Source of the DNA: Acidobacteriaceae bacterium KBS 146
GTDB taxonomy: Bacteria > Acidobacteriota > Terriglobia > Terriglobales > Acidobacteriaceae
Direction: 5' to 3'
Assembly (NCBI GenBank): GCA_000688615.1
Contig: JHVA01000001.1
Span: 4,003,501-4,067,500 of the forward strand
DNA length: 64,000 bases
Part shown: positions 1-8,618 of the stretch, in pieces
Numbering within the stretch: position 1 is the first letter of the stretch
Layout of the letters: every line of letters starts with the position of its first letter
Program-made: the position numbers and the translations under genes
The notes under the pieces: generated by a model
What the model was told of the DNA's origin: nothing
Databases searched by the model: none
The model's input: only the letters and a program-made list of their open reading frames with translations

Positions 1-1839
1 ACGACACAAGGAAAACTGATTGAACTGCCAGTGAGCTGGTATGTAGAGAACTCCGGCTACTGGAGTATGAGTCCGGGATTCGACCGGGCAGATCAGCAGG
101 ATATGCAGGGAGCCATCGGCGAGGACTGCATGTTCTGTCACAATGCATATCCAGAGGACGGAGGCGCTCCTGCACCAAATCATGATTTCTCTGTTTTTCC
201 GCAGAAGCTTCCGGAAGGAATTGATTGCCAGCGTTGTCACGGTCCAGGTGCGGCGCATGTAGCTGCAGCCACTGGAGGCAAGGCCAGTGTGGCGGAGATC
301 CGGAGTAAGATCGTCAATCCGGCGAAGCTGTCCCGGGATCGCCAGATGGAAGTGTGCATGGAGTGTCATATGGAGACGAGTGCGCTCCATGTCCCGAACG
401 CGATCCGGAATTACGACCGCGGGCCATACTCCTTCCACCCCGGCGAGAAACTGGGAGACTTCAAGACGTACTTCGAACGGCCGAAGGATCCGAAAGGCGA
501 CGAATTCGAGGTAGCCCACGCCGGGTACCAACTACTGCGGTCTGCATGCTTTCGTAACTCGCAGATGACATGCCTGACGTGCCATAACCCGCATGATATA
601 CCGCACGGAGACGAGGCAAAGAAGCAGTACATCGCGGTTTGCGAGGGATGTCATCAGACGGTCCGCCACAAAGACGTGGCGATGCCGCGAGGCAGTGATT
701 GCCTGAGCTGTCATATGCCGAAACGACGGACGGAAGGGTCCGTTCACATTGTCCTGACCGATCACTATATCCAGCGTGTGCGTCCGTCTCGCGATCTGCG
801 TGCGCCGTTTCCAGAGAAGTTGCAGGCGGAAGATAGAACTCCGGTGCGGATCTTCTATCCGAGATCGGAGCCGACGGATCGGGAGGAGTTGTTACTGGCG
901 GTGGCGCGCGTCAATGACGAAGGTATCGATGGGATTGGACAACTCAAATCACAGATCGATCGGCTCCATCCAACGTGGCCTGAACCGTATGTAGCGCTTG
1001 GGAAGGCATACGCTCGCGCAGGCAGAACAAAGGATGCGGTCACAGCTTTCAATGCAGCGCTCAGGCTTCGTGCGGACGACAGGACAGCGTTGCACGAACT
1101 GTCCTCGGTCCTGTTGAGCACAGGGCAGATAAGTGACGCTACGGACATTCTTCAGAGGGCCGTTGGTCTATACCCGGAGGATGATGGTTTTTGGGCAAAT
1201 CTGGCCAATGCATATTTGCGACAGGGGAATCTGACAGAGGCACAGGACGCGGCGACCCACACGATGACCATCAATCCTGACAGACCTGACGTGCACGACC
1301 TGGAAGGACTGATCGCGGTCGATCGGCAGGATAAAGATGGCGCCGAGAAGGCATTTCGAGAGGCGATTCGCTTAAAGCCGAATCTTCCCGAGCCATATAA
1401 CAACCTCGCGAACCTGCTGATCGGGGAGAGACGGTTCCCGGAGGCGGAAGCTCAGTTCCGACGAGCAATCTCTCTAAGGCCTGAATATGGAGATGCTCAT
1501 CATGGACTGGGCCTCTTGATGATTCTGAAACGGAATAATTCTGAAGCACTGCGCGAGCTGCTAGAGGCAGCCCGTGTGGCACCCGGTGACGCCGCAATTC
1601 ACACCGATTTGGCTGATCTGTGGAGCGCGGAAGGCAGATTGCCCGACGCGGCTTCGGAGTATCGCCGGGCGTTGAGCATTAACCCTGCGAAGGCCGATGC
1701 CAACCTTGGACTGGCGATGATTCTGCTACAGGAAGGCCAGCGGCCCGACGCTGTGCGGTATCTGCAGATCGCTGCGCAAAGCTCTGATCCAGAGGCGAGT
1801 CAACATGCTCAGGCTCTTCTGGGACAGCTGTTTCGCTGA
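1..1839 (+). CDS. Multihaem cytochrome c / TPR protein (5' end outside window)
   Basis: The reading frame is open from the first base, so the true start lies upstream and this is a 3' fragment of about 612 residues. The first ~240 residues contain six CxxCH haem-binding motifs (CMFCH, CQRCH, CMECH, CLTCH, CEGCH, CLSCH), the pattern of cytochrome c554-like or doubled-CXXCH proteins. The remaining ~350 residues are tandem tetratricopeptide repeats. Haem attachment to such motifs takes place outside the cytoplasm, so the protein is presumably periplasmic or envelope-bound, combining electron transfer with a TPR protein-binding scaffold. The signal peptide would lie in the missing part. It ends 130 bp before the Gfo/Idh gene and is separated from it by the first operator pair, so it is probably not part of that regulon. 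The exact electron partner is unknown. Confidence 0.85.
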   Translation, partial: TTQGKLIELPVSWYVENSGYWSMSPGFDRADQQDMQGAIGEDCMFCHNAYPEDGGAPAPNHDFSVFPQKLPEGIDCQRCHGPGAAHVAAATGGKASVAEIRSKIVNPAKLSRDRQMEVCMECHMETSALHVPNAIRNYDRGPYSFHPGEKLGDFKTYFERPKDPKGDEFEVAHAGYQLLRSACFRNSQMTCLTCHNPHDIPHGDEAKKQYIAVCEGCHQTVRHKDVAMPRGSDCLSCHMPKRRTEGSVHIVLTDHYIQRVRPSRDLRAPFPEKLQAEDRTPVRIFYPRSEPTDREELLLAVARVNDEGIDGIGQLKSQIDRLHPTWPEPYVALGKAYARAGRTKDAVTAFNAALRLRADDRTALHELSSVLLSTGQISDATDILQRAVGLYPEDDGFWANLANAYLRQGNLTEAQDAATHTMTINPDRPDVHDLEGLIAVDRQDKDGAEKAFREAIRLKPNLPEPYNNLANLLIGERRFPEAEAQFRRAISLRPEYGDAHHGLGLLMILKRNNSEALRELLEAARVAPGDAAIHTDLADLWSAEGRLPDAASEYRRALSINPAKADANLGLAMILLQEGQRPDAVRYLQIAAQSSDPEASQHAQALLGQLFR

Positions 1840-1898
1840 CGTGGATCGCAACATCCTCTTGATTCTTGACGATGTTCTTCACAGGTTGCTAGTATTCA

Positions 1899-1938
1899 TC
1901 TCCGTAATGTGCAATTGATATTGCGTAATGTGCAATAT
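1899..1938. promoter_or_regulatory. Tandem operator pair 1 (upstream of Gfo/Idh gene)
   Basis: Two 17-bp sites lie 21 bp apart. The site at 1920-1936 is ATTGCGTAATGTGCAAT, with perfect ATTGC/GCAAT arms around 7 bp; the arms extend to 7 bp each at 1918-1938. The site at 1899-1915 keeps the core GTAATGT and the right arm GCAAT but has a degenerate left arm. The same arrangement recurs in four other promoters of this window. It sits about 30-70 bp before the likely start at 1969. Confidence 0.75.
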
Positions 1939-1968
1939 GGGTAGATGTCGTTTAGAGAGGAGCCGTCT

Positions 1969-3381
1969 TTGAACGAGATTCGAACGCTTTCCCGCCGCCG
2001 GGTGCTTACGGGTGCGGCAGCTCTGGGCGGTCTTGGCGCGATGCGAAGCCTGGGGATGGCGACGGTGCCCTCTGTACCTGACAGAGTCAACATCGCCTTT
2101 ATCGGGATTGGAAATTACGGTGCCAACAATCTGAAAGAACTTGCCGCCGAGAATATCGTCGCGATCTGCGATGTTGACTGGCGTACTCGATCCCAGTTGT
2201 CCGGCAGATTTACTCCAGCCAGCGAAACAGCAGCGGCACATCCTGAGGCGAAGCGGCTCGATGACTGGCGCGTCATGCTTGAGAAGATGGACAAGCGGAT
2301 TGATGCGGTGGTGGTTTGTACCGCCGATCATGTACATGCGCAGGCCGCTCTTACGGCAATGAAGATGGGGAAGCACGTGTATTGTGAGAAGCCTCTTGCT
2401 GCGACGGTGCAGGAGGCTCGAGCGATGGCCCACATGGCAGAGCGTCATCCGAGACAAGCGACCCAGACGGGAATTGTAGGTCATGCTTCAGAGGATGTAA
2501 GGCTCATCGTGGAGTGGGTCCGTGCGGGAGCGATCGGGACAGTAGAGAAGATCGATGTCTTTCAGACCGACTGGGCGGCAGGCCAGCGGTACATCAATCC
2601 GTACTCGGATACAGAAAAGATGGACGTTGACCTTGTTGTTCCCGAAGAGGTGAAGTGGGATCTCTTTTTGGGGCCTGCGCCGGTGCGGAAATACAACCCC
2701 ATGTATTTGCCGTTACGCTGGCGTAACTGGCAGGACTTTGGCACTGGGATCCTGGGTGATCACGGGCCACATTTTCTTGATCCCGTGGTATGGGCGCTGG
2801 AGCTCGGCTATCCCGAGACGATCGAGGGGGATGCCGATGCGGGCTATTCGGAAGCGATTGCAAGGCAGATGTTCGCGCGAGTCTCGCATGTGAACTATCG
2901 GTTTCCTGCAAAGGGAGGTCGGCCGCCTGTGACGCTGAAGTGGTGGGGATACGATACCCCTCCTGTGCCTCCGGGATGGAAGAAAGATCAGCCCCTGCCG
3001 ACGGGCGGAGGAATTCTGTATGGGACCAAAGGAGTGCTGGTCTACGGTCCGGTCTACAGCAGCAAGCCTGGGGAGCAGAAACAGATATGGCTGCTTCCAG
3101 AGGAACTTGATCGTAGCTTCCAACGCCCTGAGAAGAGCATTGAACGCCCGCAGAGCCACTGGACGGAGTGGATTGACGCAGCCCGGCACGGCAGACAACC
3201 TTCGTGCAACTGGAATTACGGCGCGCATATCACTGAGCTATGCCTGTTGGGAAACATAGCGATCGCGCATCACGGTACAAAGTTGCGCTTTGATGGCGAA
3301 CAAAAGAAATTCCTAAATTCCGACACTGCGAACGCGATGTTTACGAGGCCGCGCCGCAAAGGGTGGGAGCTGCCAGTCTAA
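1969..3381 (+). CDS. Tat-exported Gfo/Idh/MocA family oxidoreductase
   Basis: NAD(P)-dependent oxidoreductase of the Gfo/Idh/MocA family, about 470 residues. The Rossmann part shows IAFIGIGNYGANNL and the family motif KHVYCEKPLA, followed by the alpha/beta C-terminal domain. I prefer the TTG at 1969 to the ATG at 1945, because AGAGAGGAG lies 6 bp before the TTG. The N-terminus then begins MNEIRTLSRRRVLTGAAALG, a twin-arginine signal, so the folded enzyme is probably exported with its cofactor. It sits directly behind operator pair 1 and 53 bp ahead of the PQQ dehydrogenase, suggesting one transcript. In Bacteroides, relatives oxidise C3 of glycosides; here that is inference, and the substrate is unknown. 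Confidence 0.85.
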   Translation: MNEIRTLSRRRVLTGAAALGGLGAMRSLGMATVPSVPDRVNIAFIGIGNYGANNLKELAAENIVAICDVDWRTRSQLSGRFTPASETAAAHPEAKRLDDWRVMLEKMDKRIDAVVVCTADHVHAQAALTAMKMGKHVYCEKPLAATVQEARAMAHMAERHPRQATQTGIVGHASEDVRLIVEWVRAGAIGTVEKIDVFQTDWAAGQRYINPYSDTEKMDVDLVVPEEVKWDLFLGPAPVRKYNPMYLPLRWRNWQDFGTGILGDHGPHFLDPVVWALELGYPETIEGDADAGYSEAIARQMFARVSHVNYRFPAKGGRPPVTLKWWGYDTPPVPPGWKKDQPLPTGGGILYGTKGVLVYGPVYSSKPGEQKQIWLLPEELDRSFQRPEKSIERPQSHWTEWIDAARHGRQPSCNWNYGAHITELCLLGNIAIAHHGTKLRFDGEQKKFLNSDTANAMFTRPRRKGWELPV

Positions 3382-3434
3382 GGTATCTGGCTTATTGAAT
3401 TGTCGTATCAACCTGTCAGGCAGGAACAATCGAG

Positions 3435-5699
3435 ATGAAGCAAATTTCATGGAAGACGCAGGCGGGAACGTGGGTTCTCGTCATTGGGACGTTCACCGCA
3501 CTGTCTCTCAAACACCCACTTCGAACGGTGGACGCTGCGACCGCTACGCAAAAATCTTCGAACAGCTCGTGGCCAACGTACGGAGGGTCGAATGACGATT
3601 CTCAGTACTCGTCGCTGAAACAGATCAATCGGTCCAACGCAAAGGATCTGAAGCAGGTCTGGTTCTATCCGGCGGGGGATAATGGCTTCCGCTATGGATC
3701 GAATCCGCTTGTCATCGATGGTGTGATGTATGTCTATGGGAAAAACAATACTGTCGTGGCCCTGGATGCGACGACCGGAAAAGAGATATGGGTCTACGAC
3801 ACGCATAATCCGAGGCTGATCTCACATCGGGGTATGACGTACTGGGAGAGCAAAGATCGTTCGGACCGCCGCATTCTCTTTTCGATGAATAACTATCTCC
3901 ATGCTGTGGATGCACGAACCGGCAAAGATGTTGAAGGTTTTGGAGATCGTGGTGCTGTTGATCTTCGACAGGGCCTGGGACGCGATCCATCGACGATGCG
4001 ACAGATCCAGTCGAATACGCCTGGGAGAGTTTTCGAGAATCTATATATTACCGGCTCAGCGACGGGCGAGGAGTATGAGTCGCCTCCGGGTGATCTGCGA
4101 GCCTTTGACGTGGTCACCGGAAAGCTGGTGTGGCAATTTCACACGGTTCCCCATCCCGGCGAGATGGGCTACGATACCTGGCCGAAAGATGCCTACAAGT
4201 ATGTGGGGGGAACGAACAACTGGGGTGAGTTTTCGATCGACGAGAAGAGGGGCATTGTGTATTTCCCTCTTGGCTCGCCTACCTACGACTTTTATGGAGC
4301 GGATCGTATCGGAGCGAATCTGTTTTCCGATTGCCTGCTCGCTCTCGATGTTCGAACGGGAAAATATATCTGGCACTTCCAAACCACGCATCATGATCTT
4401 TGGGACTATGACCTGGAAACCGGCCCCAAGCTGATGACGATCAAGCATGACGGAAAGATGGTGGATGTCGTGGTGCAGGCGGGTAAAAATGGCTTCGTTT
4501 ATGTCTTTGACCGGACGAATGGGAAGCCGATTTGGCCGATCGAGGAGCGTCCCGTTCCCAAATCGGACGTGCCTGGGGAAGAGAGCTGGCCGACGCAACC
4601 GTTCCCAACTCACATTCCTCCGTTTGCGCGGCAGAAGTTCACGCCGGATATGGTGAATCCCTATATCGCGGACCCGAAGGAGCGAGAGGAGATCAAAAAG
4701 CAGGTTGAGGCGGCAAGACAGGAAGGCATATTTACGCCACCGAGTTTGGGCACGACGATGGAGACTCCGGGCAACAACGGGGGAGGAAACTGGGGATCGG
4801 GTGCGATCGATCCGGCGACCAACACCTTTTATGTGGTTTCGAAGGACGCACCTTCGCTGCTGCATCTTGCGCCTAAGCCACCAAAGCGAAATATCCCTGG
4901 GTCTCCTGAAACGCAAGGACTCGTGGTTTATCTGCAGAACTGCACGACGTGTCACAAGGAGAGCCGGGAGGGCCAGCCGCCTGCCATTCCCTCGCTGCAG
5001 GGTGTGATCGAGCGGGCGGGCGCGGACCGAGTGAGAAATGCAGTTCACAATGGCCTGGCTCCGATGCCAGCGTTTCCCGATCTCGATACGGCGGACATCG
5101 ATCATCTGATCGCGTATCTGAAGACTCCGGATAAGGCGAATCTGGCGCCTGACGTAAGAGCTCGCGTTATGGCTCCCGCGATCCCGACGGCGAAGCTTGG
5201 TCCTGGGGGCAGAAGATACTGGACCGGATATGGCTACATGAATTCAAGCGAAGGGCTTGCGGCGATAAGTCCACCCTGGTCGAGCCTGACGGCCTATGAC
5301 ATGAATAAGGGCGAGATCAAATGGCGGATTCCGCTCGGGGAAGTGACGGAGCTTGTTGACAAGGGCATCCGAAACACGGGAAGTTACTGGCCGCGTGGAG
5401 GAGCGGTGATTACGGCAGGAGGGCTGATTGTTGTGGGGACGCGGTCCGATGCGAAACTGCACATCTACGACAAAGACACGGGACAGCAGATCTCTGAGAT
5501 TCAGATGCCGGGAGGGCCGGAGGGAATTCCCACGATTTATGAGGTGAATGGAAGAGAGTACATCGCGATGAGTGCAAGGTTGAACTCCGACAAGGTTGTT
5601 GGGGATCAGCCGAAGACAATGGAAAAGAGAGAAGGTCCTGTAGAACAAACGCAGGGGTACTATGTGTATGCCCTGCCGCAGTCTTCACAGAGTAAGTAG
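3435..5699 (+). CDS. PQQ-dependent dehydrogenase with embedded cytochrome c domain
   Basis: Quinoprotein of 754 residues with an N-terminal Sec-type hydrophobic segment and an eight-bladed-propeller-type PQQ domain (tryptophan-docking repeats such as LDATTGKEIWVYD, LDVRTGKYIWHFQ and YDMNKGEIKWRIP). A cytochrome c domain is inserted late in the propeller, with CTTCH at residues 503-507 and a plausible methionine ligand in GLAPMPAFPD. Family members oxidise sugars or alcohols in the periplasm and pass electrons to the respiratory chain. The built-in haem suggests direct transfer to a cytochrome partner. It is the second gene of the operator-1 transcript and is closed by a strong terminator. A sugar dehydrogenase role giving a lactone fits the two lactonase genes nearby; the actual substrate cannot be read from sequence. 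Confidence 0.88.
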   Translation: MKQISWKTQAGTWVLVIGTFTALSLKHPLRTVDAATATQKSSNSSWPTYGGSNDDSQYSSLKQINRSNAKDLKQVWFYPAGDNGFRYGSNPLVIDGVMYVYGKNNTVVALDATTGKEIWVYDTHNPRLISHRGMTYWESKDRSDRRILFSMNNYLHAVDARTGKDVEGFGDRGAVDLRQGLGRDPSTMRQIQSNTPGRVFENLYITGSATGEEYESPPGDLRAFDVVTGKLVWQFHTVPHPGEMGYDTWPKDAYKYVGGTNNWGEFSIDEKRGIVYFPLGSPTYDFYGADRIGANLFSDCLLALDVRTGKYIWHFQTTHHDLWDYDLETGPKLMTIKHDGKMVDVVVQAGKNGFVYVFDRTNGKPIWPIEERPVPKSDVPGEESWPTQPFPTHIPPFARQKFTPDMVNPYIADPKEREEIKKQVEAARQEGIFTPPSLGTTMETPGNNGGGNWGSGAIDPATNTFYVVSKDAPSLLHLAPKPPKRNIPGSPETQGLVVYLQNCTTCHKESREGQPPAIPSLQGVIERAGADRVRNAVHNGLAPMPAFPDLDTADIDHLIAYLKTPDKANLAPDVRARVMAPAIPTAKLGPGGRRYWTGYGYMNSSEGLAAISPPWSSLTAYDMNKGEIKWRIPLGEVTELVDKGIRNTGSYWPRGGAVITAGGLIVVGTRSDAKLHIYDKDTGQQISEIQMPGGPEGIPTIYEVNGREYIAMSARLNSDKVVGDQPKTMEKREGPVEQTQGYYVYALPQSSQSK

Positions 5700-5715
5700 T
5701 GGAAGCGTGTTTTTT

Positions 5716-5756
5716 GAGAGAGAAGATGCCGTTCAGGCATCTTCTCTCTCTTTTTT
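5716..5756 (+). terminator. Rho-independent terminator after PQQ dehydrogenase
   Basis: A perfect 15-bp stem (GAGAGAGAAGATGCC and its complement) with a 5-nt GTTCA loop is followed by six T on the plus strand. It separates the plus-strand transcript from the convergent SDR gene. Confidence 0.92.
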
Positions 5757-5764
5757 GGCAACAG

Positions 5765-6520
5765 TTACTTGCCCACCCACCCACCATCTACATAGAGTGA
5801 TTGTCCCGTGACATAACCGGCTTCCTCTGATGCAAGAAACGCCGCCACAGATCCAACTTCACAGGGAAGCCCGGGACGTCCAAGAGAGATCTGAGCCACA
5901 ACATGAGGGAGAATGTCCGGGCTTTCCAGCACCCAGCGGATCATCGGCGTGTCGATGAGTCCGGGATGAATGCAGTTGACGCGAATACCGTGCACGCCAA
6001 CCTCGGCGGAGATATTGCGTGTGAGAGCTTCGATTGCCAGCTTACTGGGAGCGTAGTGGGTCCGGCCGGGTAAGACACGAGCCGCCTGGATAGAACCTAT
6101 GTTGATGACAGATCCCCTTCTCCCTTCGGCGATCAGTCGTTTGCAGAAGGATTGCGAGCACATCCACTCGCTTTTGAGGTTGGTGTTGGTCACGTCTTCC
6201 CACTGTTTGTCTGTAAGCTCAGTGAAGGGAACGATGGTCTCGATTCCGGCATTGTTGACGAGAACGTCGACGGCGCCGAACTCGCTCCAGGCCGCATCGA
6301 AGAGCCGTTCGACGTCAGCGCGCTGAGAGACGTCGCCAGCCACAACGATGGCGCGTCGGCCTTTGCTCTGGATGTCATTCAAGACTTCATCTGTCCGGGA
6401 ATCTGCAGTCAGATCATTGATGACAACATCTGCGCCCTCATGGGCAAAGACTTCAGCAATGCCCCGGCCAATGCCTTGACCCGCACCCGTTACAACAGCG
6501 ACTTTGCCCTTCAGTTTCAT
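5765..6520 (-). CDS. SDR family NAD(P)-dependent oxidoreductase
   Basis: Classical short-chain dehydrogenase of 251 residues. It shows the N-terminal cofactor motif TGAGQGIGRG, NNAG, the catalytic serine in INIGSIQ, and the YAPSK tyrosine/lysine pair; the C-terminus has the usual SLYVDGG. It has no signal peptide and is therefore cytoplasmic. AAAGGAC precedes the ATG. It lies 81 bp downstream of another SDR on the same strand and probably belongs to that transcript, which starts at operator pair 2. It resembles glucose 1-dehydrogenase or 3-oxoacyl-ACP reductase-like SDRs. The regulon context favours a sugar or sugar-acid substrate, but specificity is not predictable. Confidence 0.85.
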   Translation of the reverse strand: MKLKGKVAVVTGAGQGIGRGIAEVFAHEGADVVINDLTADSRTDEVLNDIQSKGRRAIVVAGDVSQRADVERLFDAAWSEFGAVDVLVNNAGIETIVPFTELTDKQWEDVTNTNLKSEWMCSQSFCKRLIAEGRRGSVINIGSIQAARVLPGRTHYAPSKLAIEALTRNISAEVGVHGIRVNCIHPGLIDTPMIRWVLESPDILPHVVAQISLGRPGLPCEVGSVAAFLASEEAGYVTGQSLYVDGGWVGK

Positions 6521-6601
6521 TGTTTTTTGTCCTTTGAAAGTTATCGCTTAAGCGAGATGCATCTTGTACCCCAGCGATGTTCAATCGCCCGGCAGGCGCG
6601 T

Positions 6602-7381
6602 CTAGTGGATAGTCCAACCGCCGTCCACCATCAAGGTGTGCCCGACGATCATGTCTGCAAATTTGCTGGACAAGAACAGTACCGCTCCCACGAGGTCATC
6701 CGGCTGGTTCCATCGCCCGCGCGGAATCATGTCCTGGGTGGCCCATTCCTTATAGCCCGGCCGCTCAAGGATGTTCTTTCGTGATTCGGTTTCCGTAATG
6801 CACGGAGCGACCGTATTGACGAGAACACCCTGATGCGCCCATTCCAGCGAGAGCGCCTTCGCCATGTGATGTACGGCGGCTTTGGCGGCGGCATACACGG
6901 CCCTTTTTTTGAAAGCCACTTCCCCAAAGTTGGATCCGATGTGAATGATGCGGCCGCCTCCCTGCGCCAGCATCACGCGTCCTGCTGCCTGTGATGCGAA
7001 GAAGACGCTTTTGACCGTCGCATCGAAGGTCTTGTCATATTCTTCTTCAGTCACGTCCACGGCGTCACCGGTTCCAGTCCAGCTTGCGTTATTGACGAGT
7101 ATGTCGATCCGACCGAACTCCGCCACGGTGCGCTCAACGAGGTTACGGCAATCTTCCACCTTGTTGACATCGGTAGGTACGATGATGGCCTTTCGTCCAA
7201 GTTGTTCGATCTCGCTTTGCAGTTGCTTGATCTCTTCCATCCGGGGACCAGGATACTTCGCCAAGACGAGGTGGGTTCCTGCCTGGGCGAGTCCTAAAGC
7301 AATGGCGCGTCCGATGCCTTGCGAGGCTCCCGTAACGACTGCGACTTTATCTTCGAGGCCGAAGCTGGAATAGTCCGACAA
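6602..7381 (-). CDS. SDR family oxidoreductase
   Basis: Classical SDR of about 260 residues: TGASQGIGRA cofactor loop, NNAS, IHIGSNFG catalytic serine region, YAAAK, and C-terminal LMVDGGW. An upstream open frame runs to 7486, but GAAGGAG lies 6 bp before a TTG at 7381, which gives the family-typical start MSDYSSFGLEDKVAVVTGAS. I therefore start it there; the extra upstream residues would otherwise overlap the operators. It is the first gene of a two-SDR minus-strand unit, divergent from the sugar isomerase-like gene and sharing operator pair 2. Likely a cytoplasmic sugar or sugar-acid dehydrogenase, by context only. Confidence 0.82.
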   Translation of the reverse strand: MSDYSSFGLEDKVAVVTGASQGIGRAIALGLAQAGTHLVLAKYPGPRMEEIKQLQSEIEQLGRKAIIVPTDVNKVEDCRNLVERTVAEFGRIDILVNNASWTGTGDAVDVTEEEYDKTFDATVKSVFFASQAAGRVMLAQGGGRIIHIGSNFGEVAFKKRAVYAAAKAAVHHMAKALSLEWAHQGVLVNTVAPCITETESRKNILERPGYKEWATQDMIPRGRWNQPDDLVGAVLFLSSKFADMIVGHTLMVDGGWTIH

Positions 7382-7449
7382 GAGAATCTCCTTCGCGGGG
7401 CAGTTTGAAAAGCTAAGCAGCTCAGAACCGGTTGATCTACATTTTATCC

Positions 7450-7487
7450 ATTGCGCAAAGCGAGAATTGTATTGCGCATAATGCAAG
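7450..7487. promoter_or_regulatory. Tandem operator pair 2 (divergent SDR / isomerase promoter)
   Basis: The 7471-7487 site is ATTGCGCATAATGCAAG, close to perfect arms around a 7-bp spacer. Exactly 21 bp away, at 7450-7466, a second ATTGC left arm occurs with a poor right arm. The pair lies in the 313-bp gap between two divergent genes and could control both. Apart from these sites and the two ribosome binding sites I see nothing else in this gap. Confidence 0.7.
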
Positions 7488-7694
7488 CACGCGACAAATC
7501 TTATCTTTCACATGGGGATGCGTCAAGCCTAGTTGAAGGTCTCTCTATTGTCGGGAAATATTGAAGATCAGCTCAGGAATTCTTGACAAAGGTAAAGTCG
7601 GAAGTGCAGATTGATTGCGTGCTATGCAAATGTCGTTGCGATTGATGCACGAAAGTTAGTTTGTGAAACGATTAGTGATCTCTGGAGGTACGTT

Positions 7695-8606
7695 TTGAAT
7701 CCGAATCTTAGCCGTCGTACGTTTCTTGCCCAGGGTATGTTGACTGCGGGCGCCCTTGCGACGGGGCATTCCTTTGCGGCTCAAGTGAAGAAGAGGAATA
7801 TTCATATAGGGCACACCGGAATCACCTGGAGAAATACAGAAGTTGACCAGGCAATCCAGGCGGTTGCCTCGCTCGGATTTTACGGCTTTGAGACCTTTGG
7901 CGAGGTTTTGGCCAAGGCAGAAGATCGTGGCGGATTGAAATCTGTACTCGATCAGAACCATATTCCGCTCATCTCGGGATACTGCACGATCAATCTGACT
8001 GACCCGTCGAAGAAGAAGGATGAGCTTGCGAAGGCAGTGCAATGGTGCGGGCTTATCAAGAAGGCGGGAGGGCGGATTTTCGTTGTTGGACCGAACCAGG
8101 TTCCGCGGCAGACCTACGATTTTGCAGCGAACAAATCCAATATCATCACGACGTTGAACGAACTCGCCAAGACTGTGACCGATCAGGGGCTGACTCCGGT
8201 TCTGCACCAGCATACTGGTACGTGCATCGAGTCACGCGATGAGACGTATGCGGTCCTGGATGCGGTCGATACCAATCACCTGAAGTTTGGACCGGATGTA
8301 GGACAACTCACAAAGGGTGGTCAAGATGCCTTGAAAGTGGTCAAGGATTTTCTTCCACTGGTGCAACACATGCATTTGAAGGACTTTAATGGAAAAGATA
8401 ACCATCTTTTAGGCTATTGTCCGCTGGGGCAGGGAAAGGTGGATGTGCCCGGAATCCTGGATGTGATGGAAGGCCGCAAGATTAGTGGTATGGTAATGGT
8501 CGAGCTTGATAACGACTTCAAAGACCCGTCTCCAGTCCCCTCGGCAGCCCTGGCAAAGGAGAGCCGGGATTATCTGCGGTCGATTGGAGTCAGGTTCCGA
8601 ACATGA
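7695..8606 (+). CDS. Tat-exported sugar phosphate isomerase/epimerase-like TIM barrel protein
   Basis: A protein of about 303 residues with the xylose isomerase-like/AP-endonuclease-2 TIM barrel fold. Likely metal-binding segments include VLHQHTGTCIESRDE, KFGPDVGQL, QHMHLKDFNG and VMVELDND. I start it at the TTG at 7695, which has TGGAGG 6 bp upstream, giving MNPNLSRRTFLAQG. This is a twin-arginine signal, with a likely cleavage region in HSFAAQ. The enzyme is probably periplasmic, so the family name sugar phosphate may mislead. Relatives cluster with Gfo/Idh and DUF1080 proteins, as here. It shares operator pair 2 and is followed after 12 bp by the IclR gene. Confidence 0.8.
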   Translation: MNPNLSRRTFLAQGMLTAGALATGHSFAAQVKKRNIHIGHTGITWRNTEVDQAIQAVASLGFYGFETFGEVLAKAEDRGGLKSVLDQNHIPLISGYCTINLTDPSKKKDELAKAVQWCGLIKKAGGRIFVVGPNQVPRQTYDFAANKSNIITTLNELAKTVTDQGLTPVLHQHTGTCIESRDETYAVLDAVDTNHLKFGPDVGQLTKGGQDALKVVKDFLPLVQHMHLKDFNGKDNHLLGYCPLGQGKVDVPGILDVMEGRKISGMVMVELDNDFKDPSPVPSAALAKESRDYLRSIGVRFRT

Positions 8607-8618
8607 GCAGCAGGATAC

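Noticed and set aside
4056..5105. A 349-codon minus-strand open frame
   Set aside because: It lies opposite the PQQ dehydrogenase and is arginine-rich without any motif.
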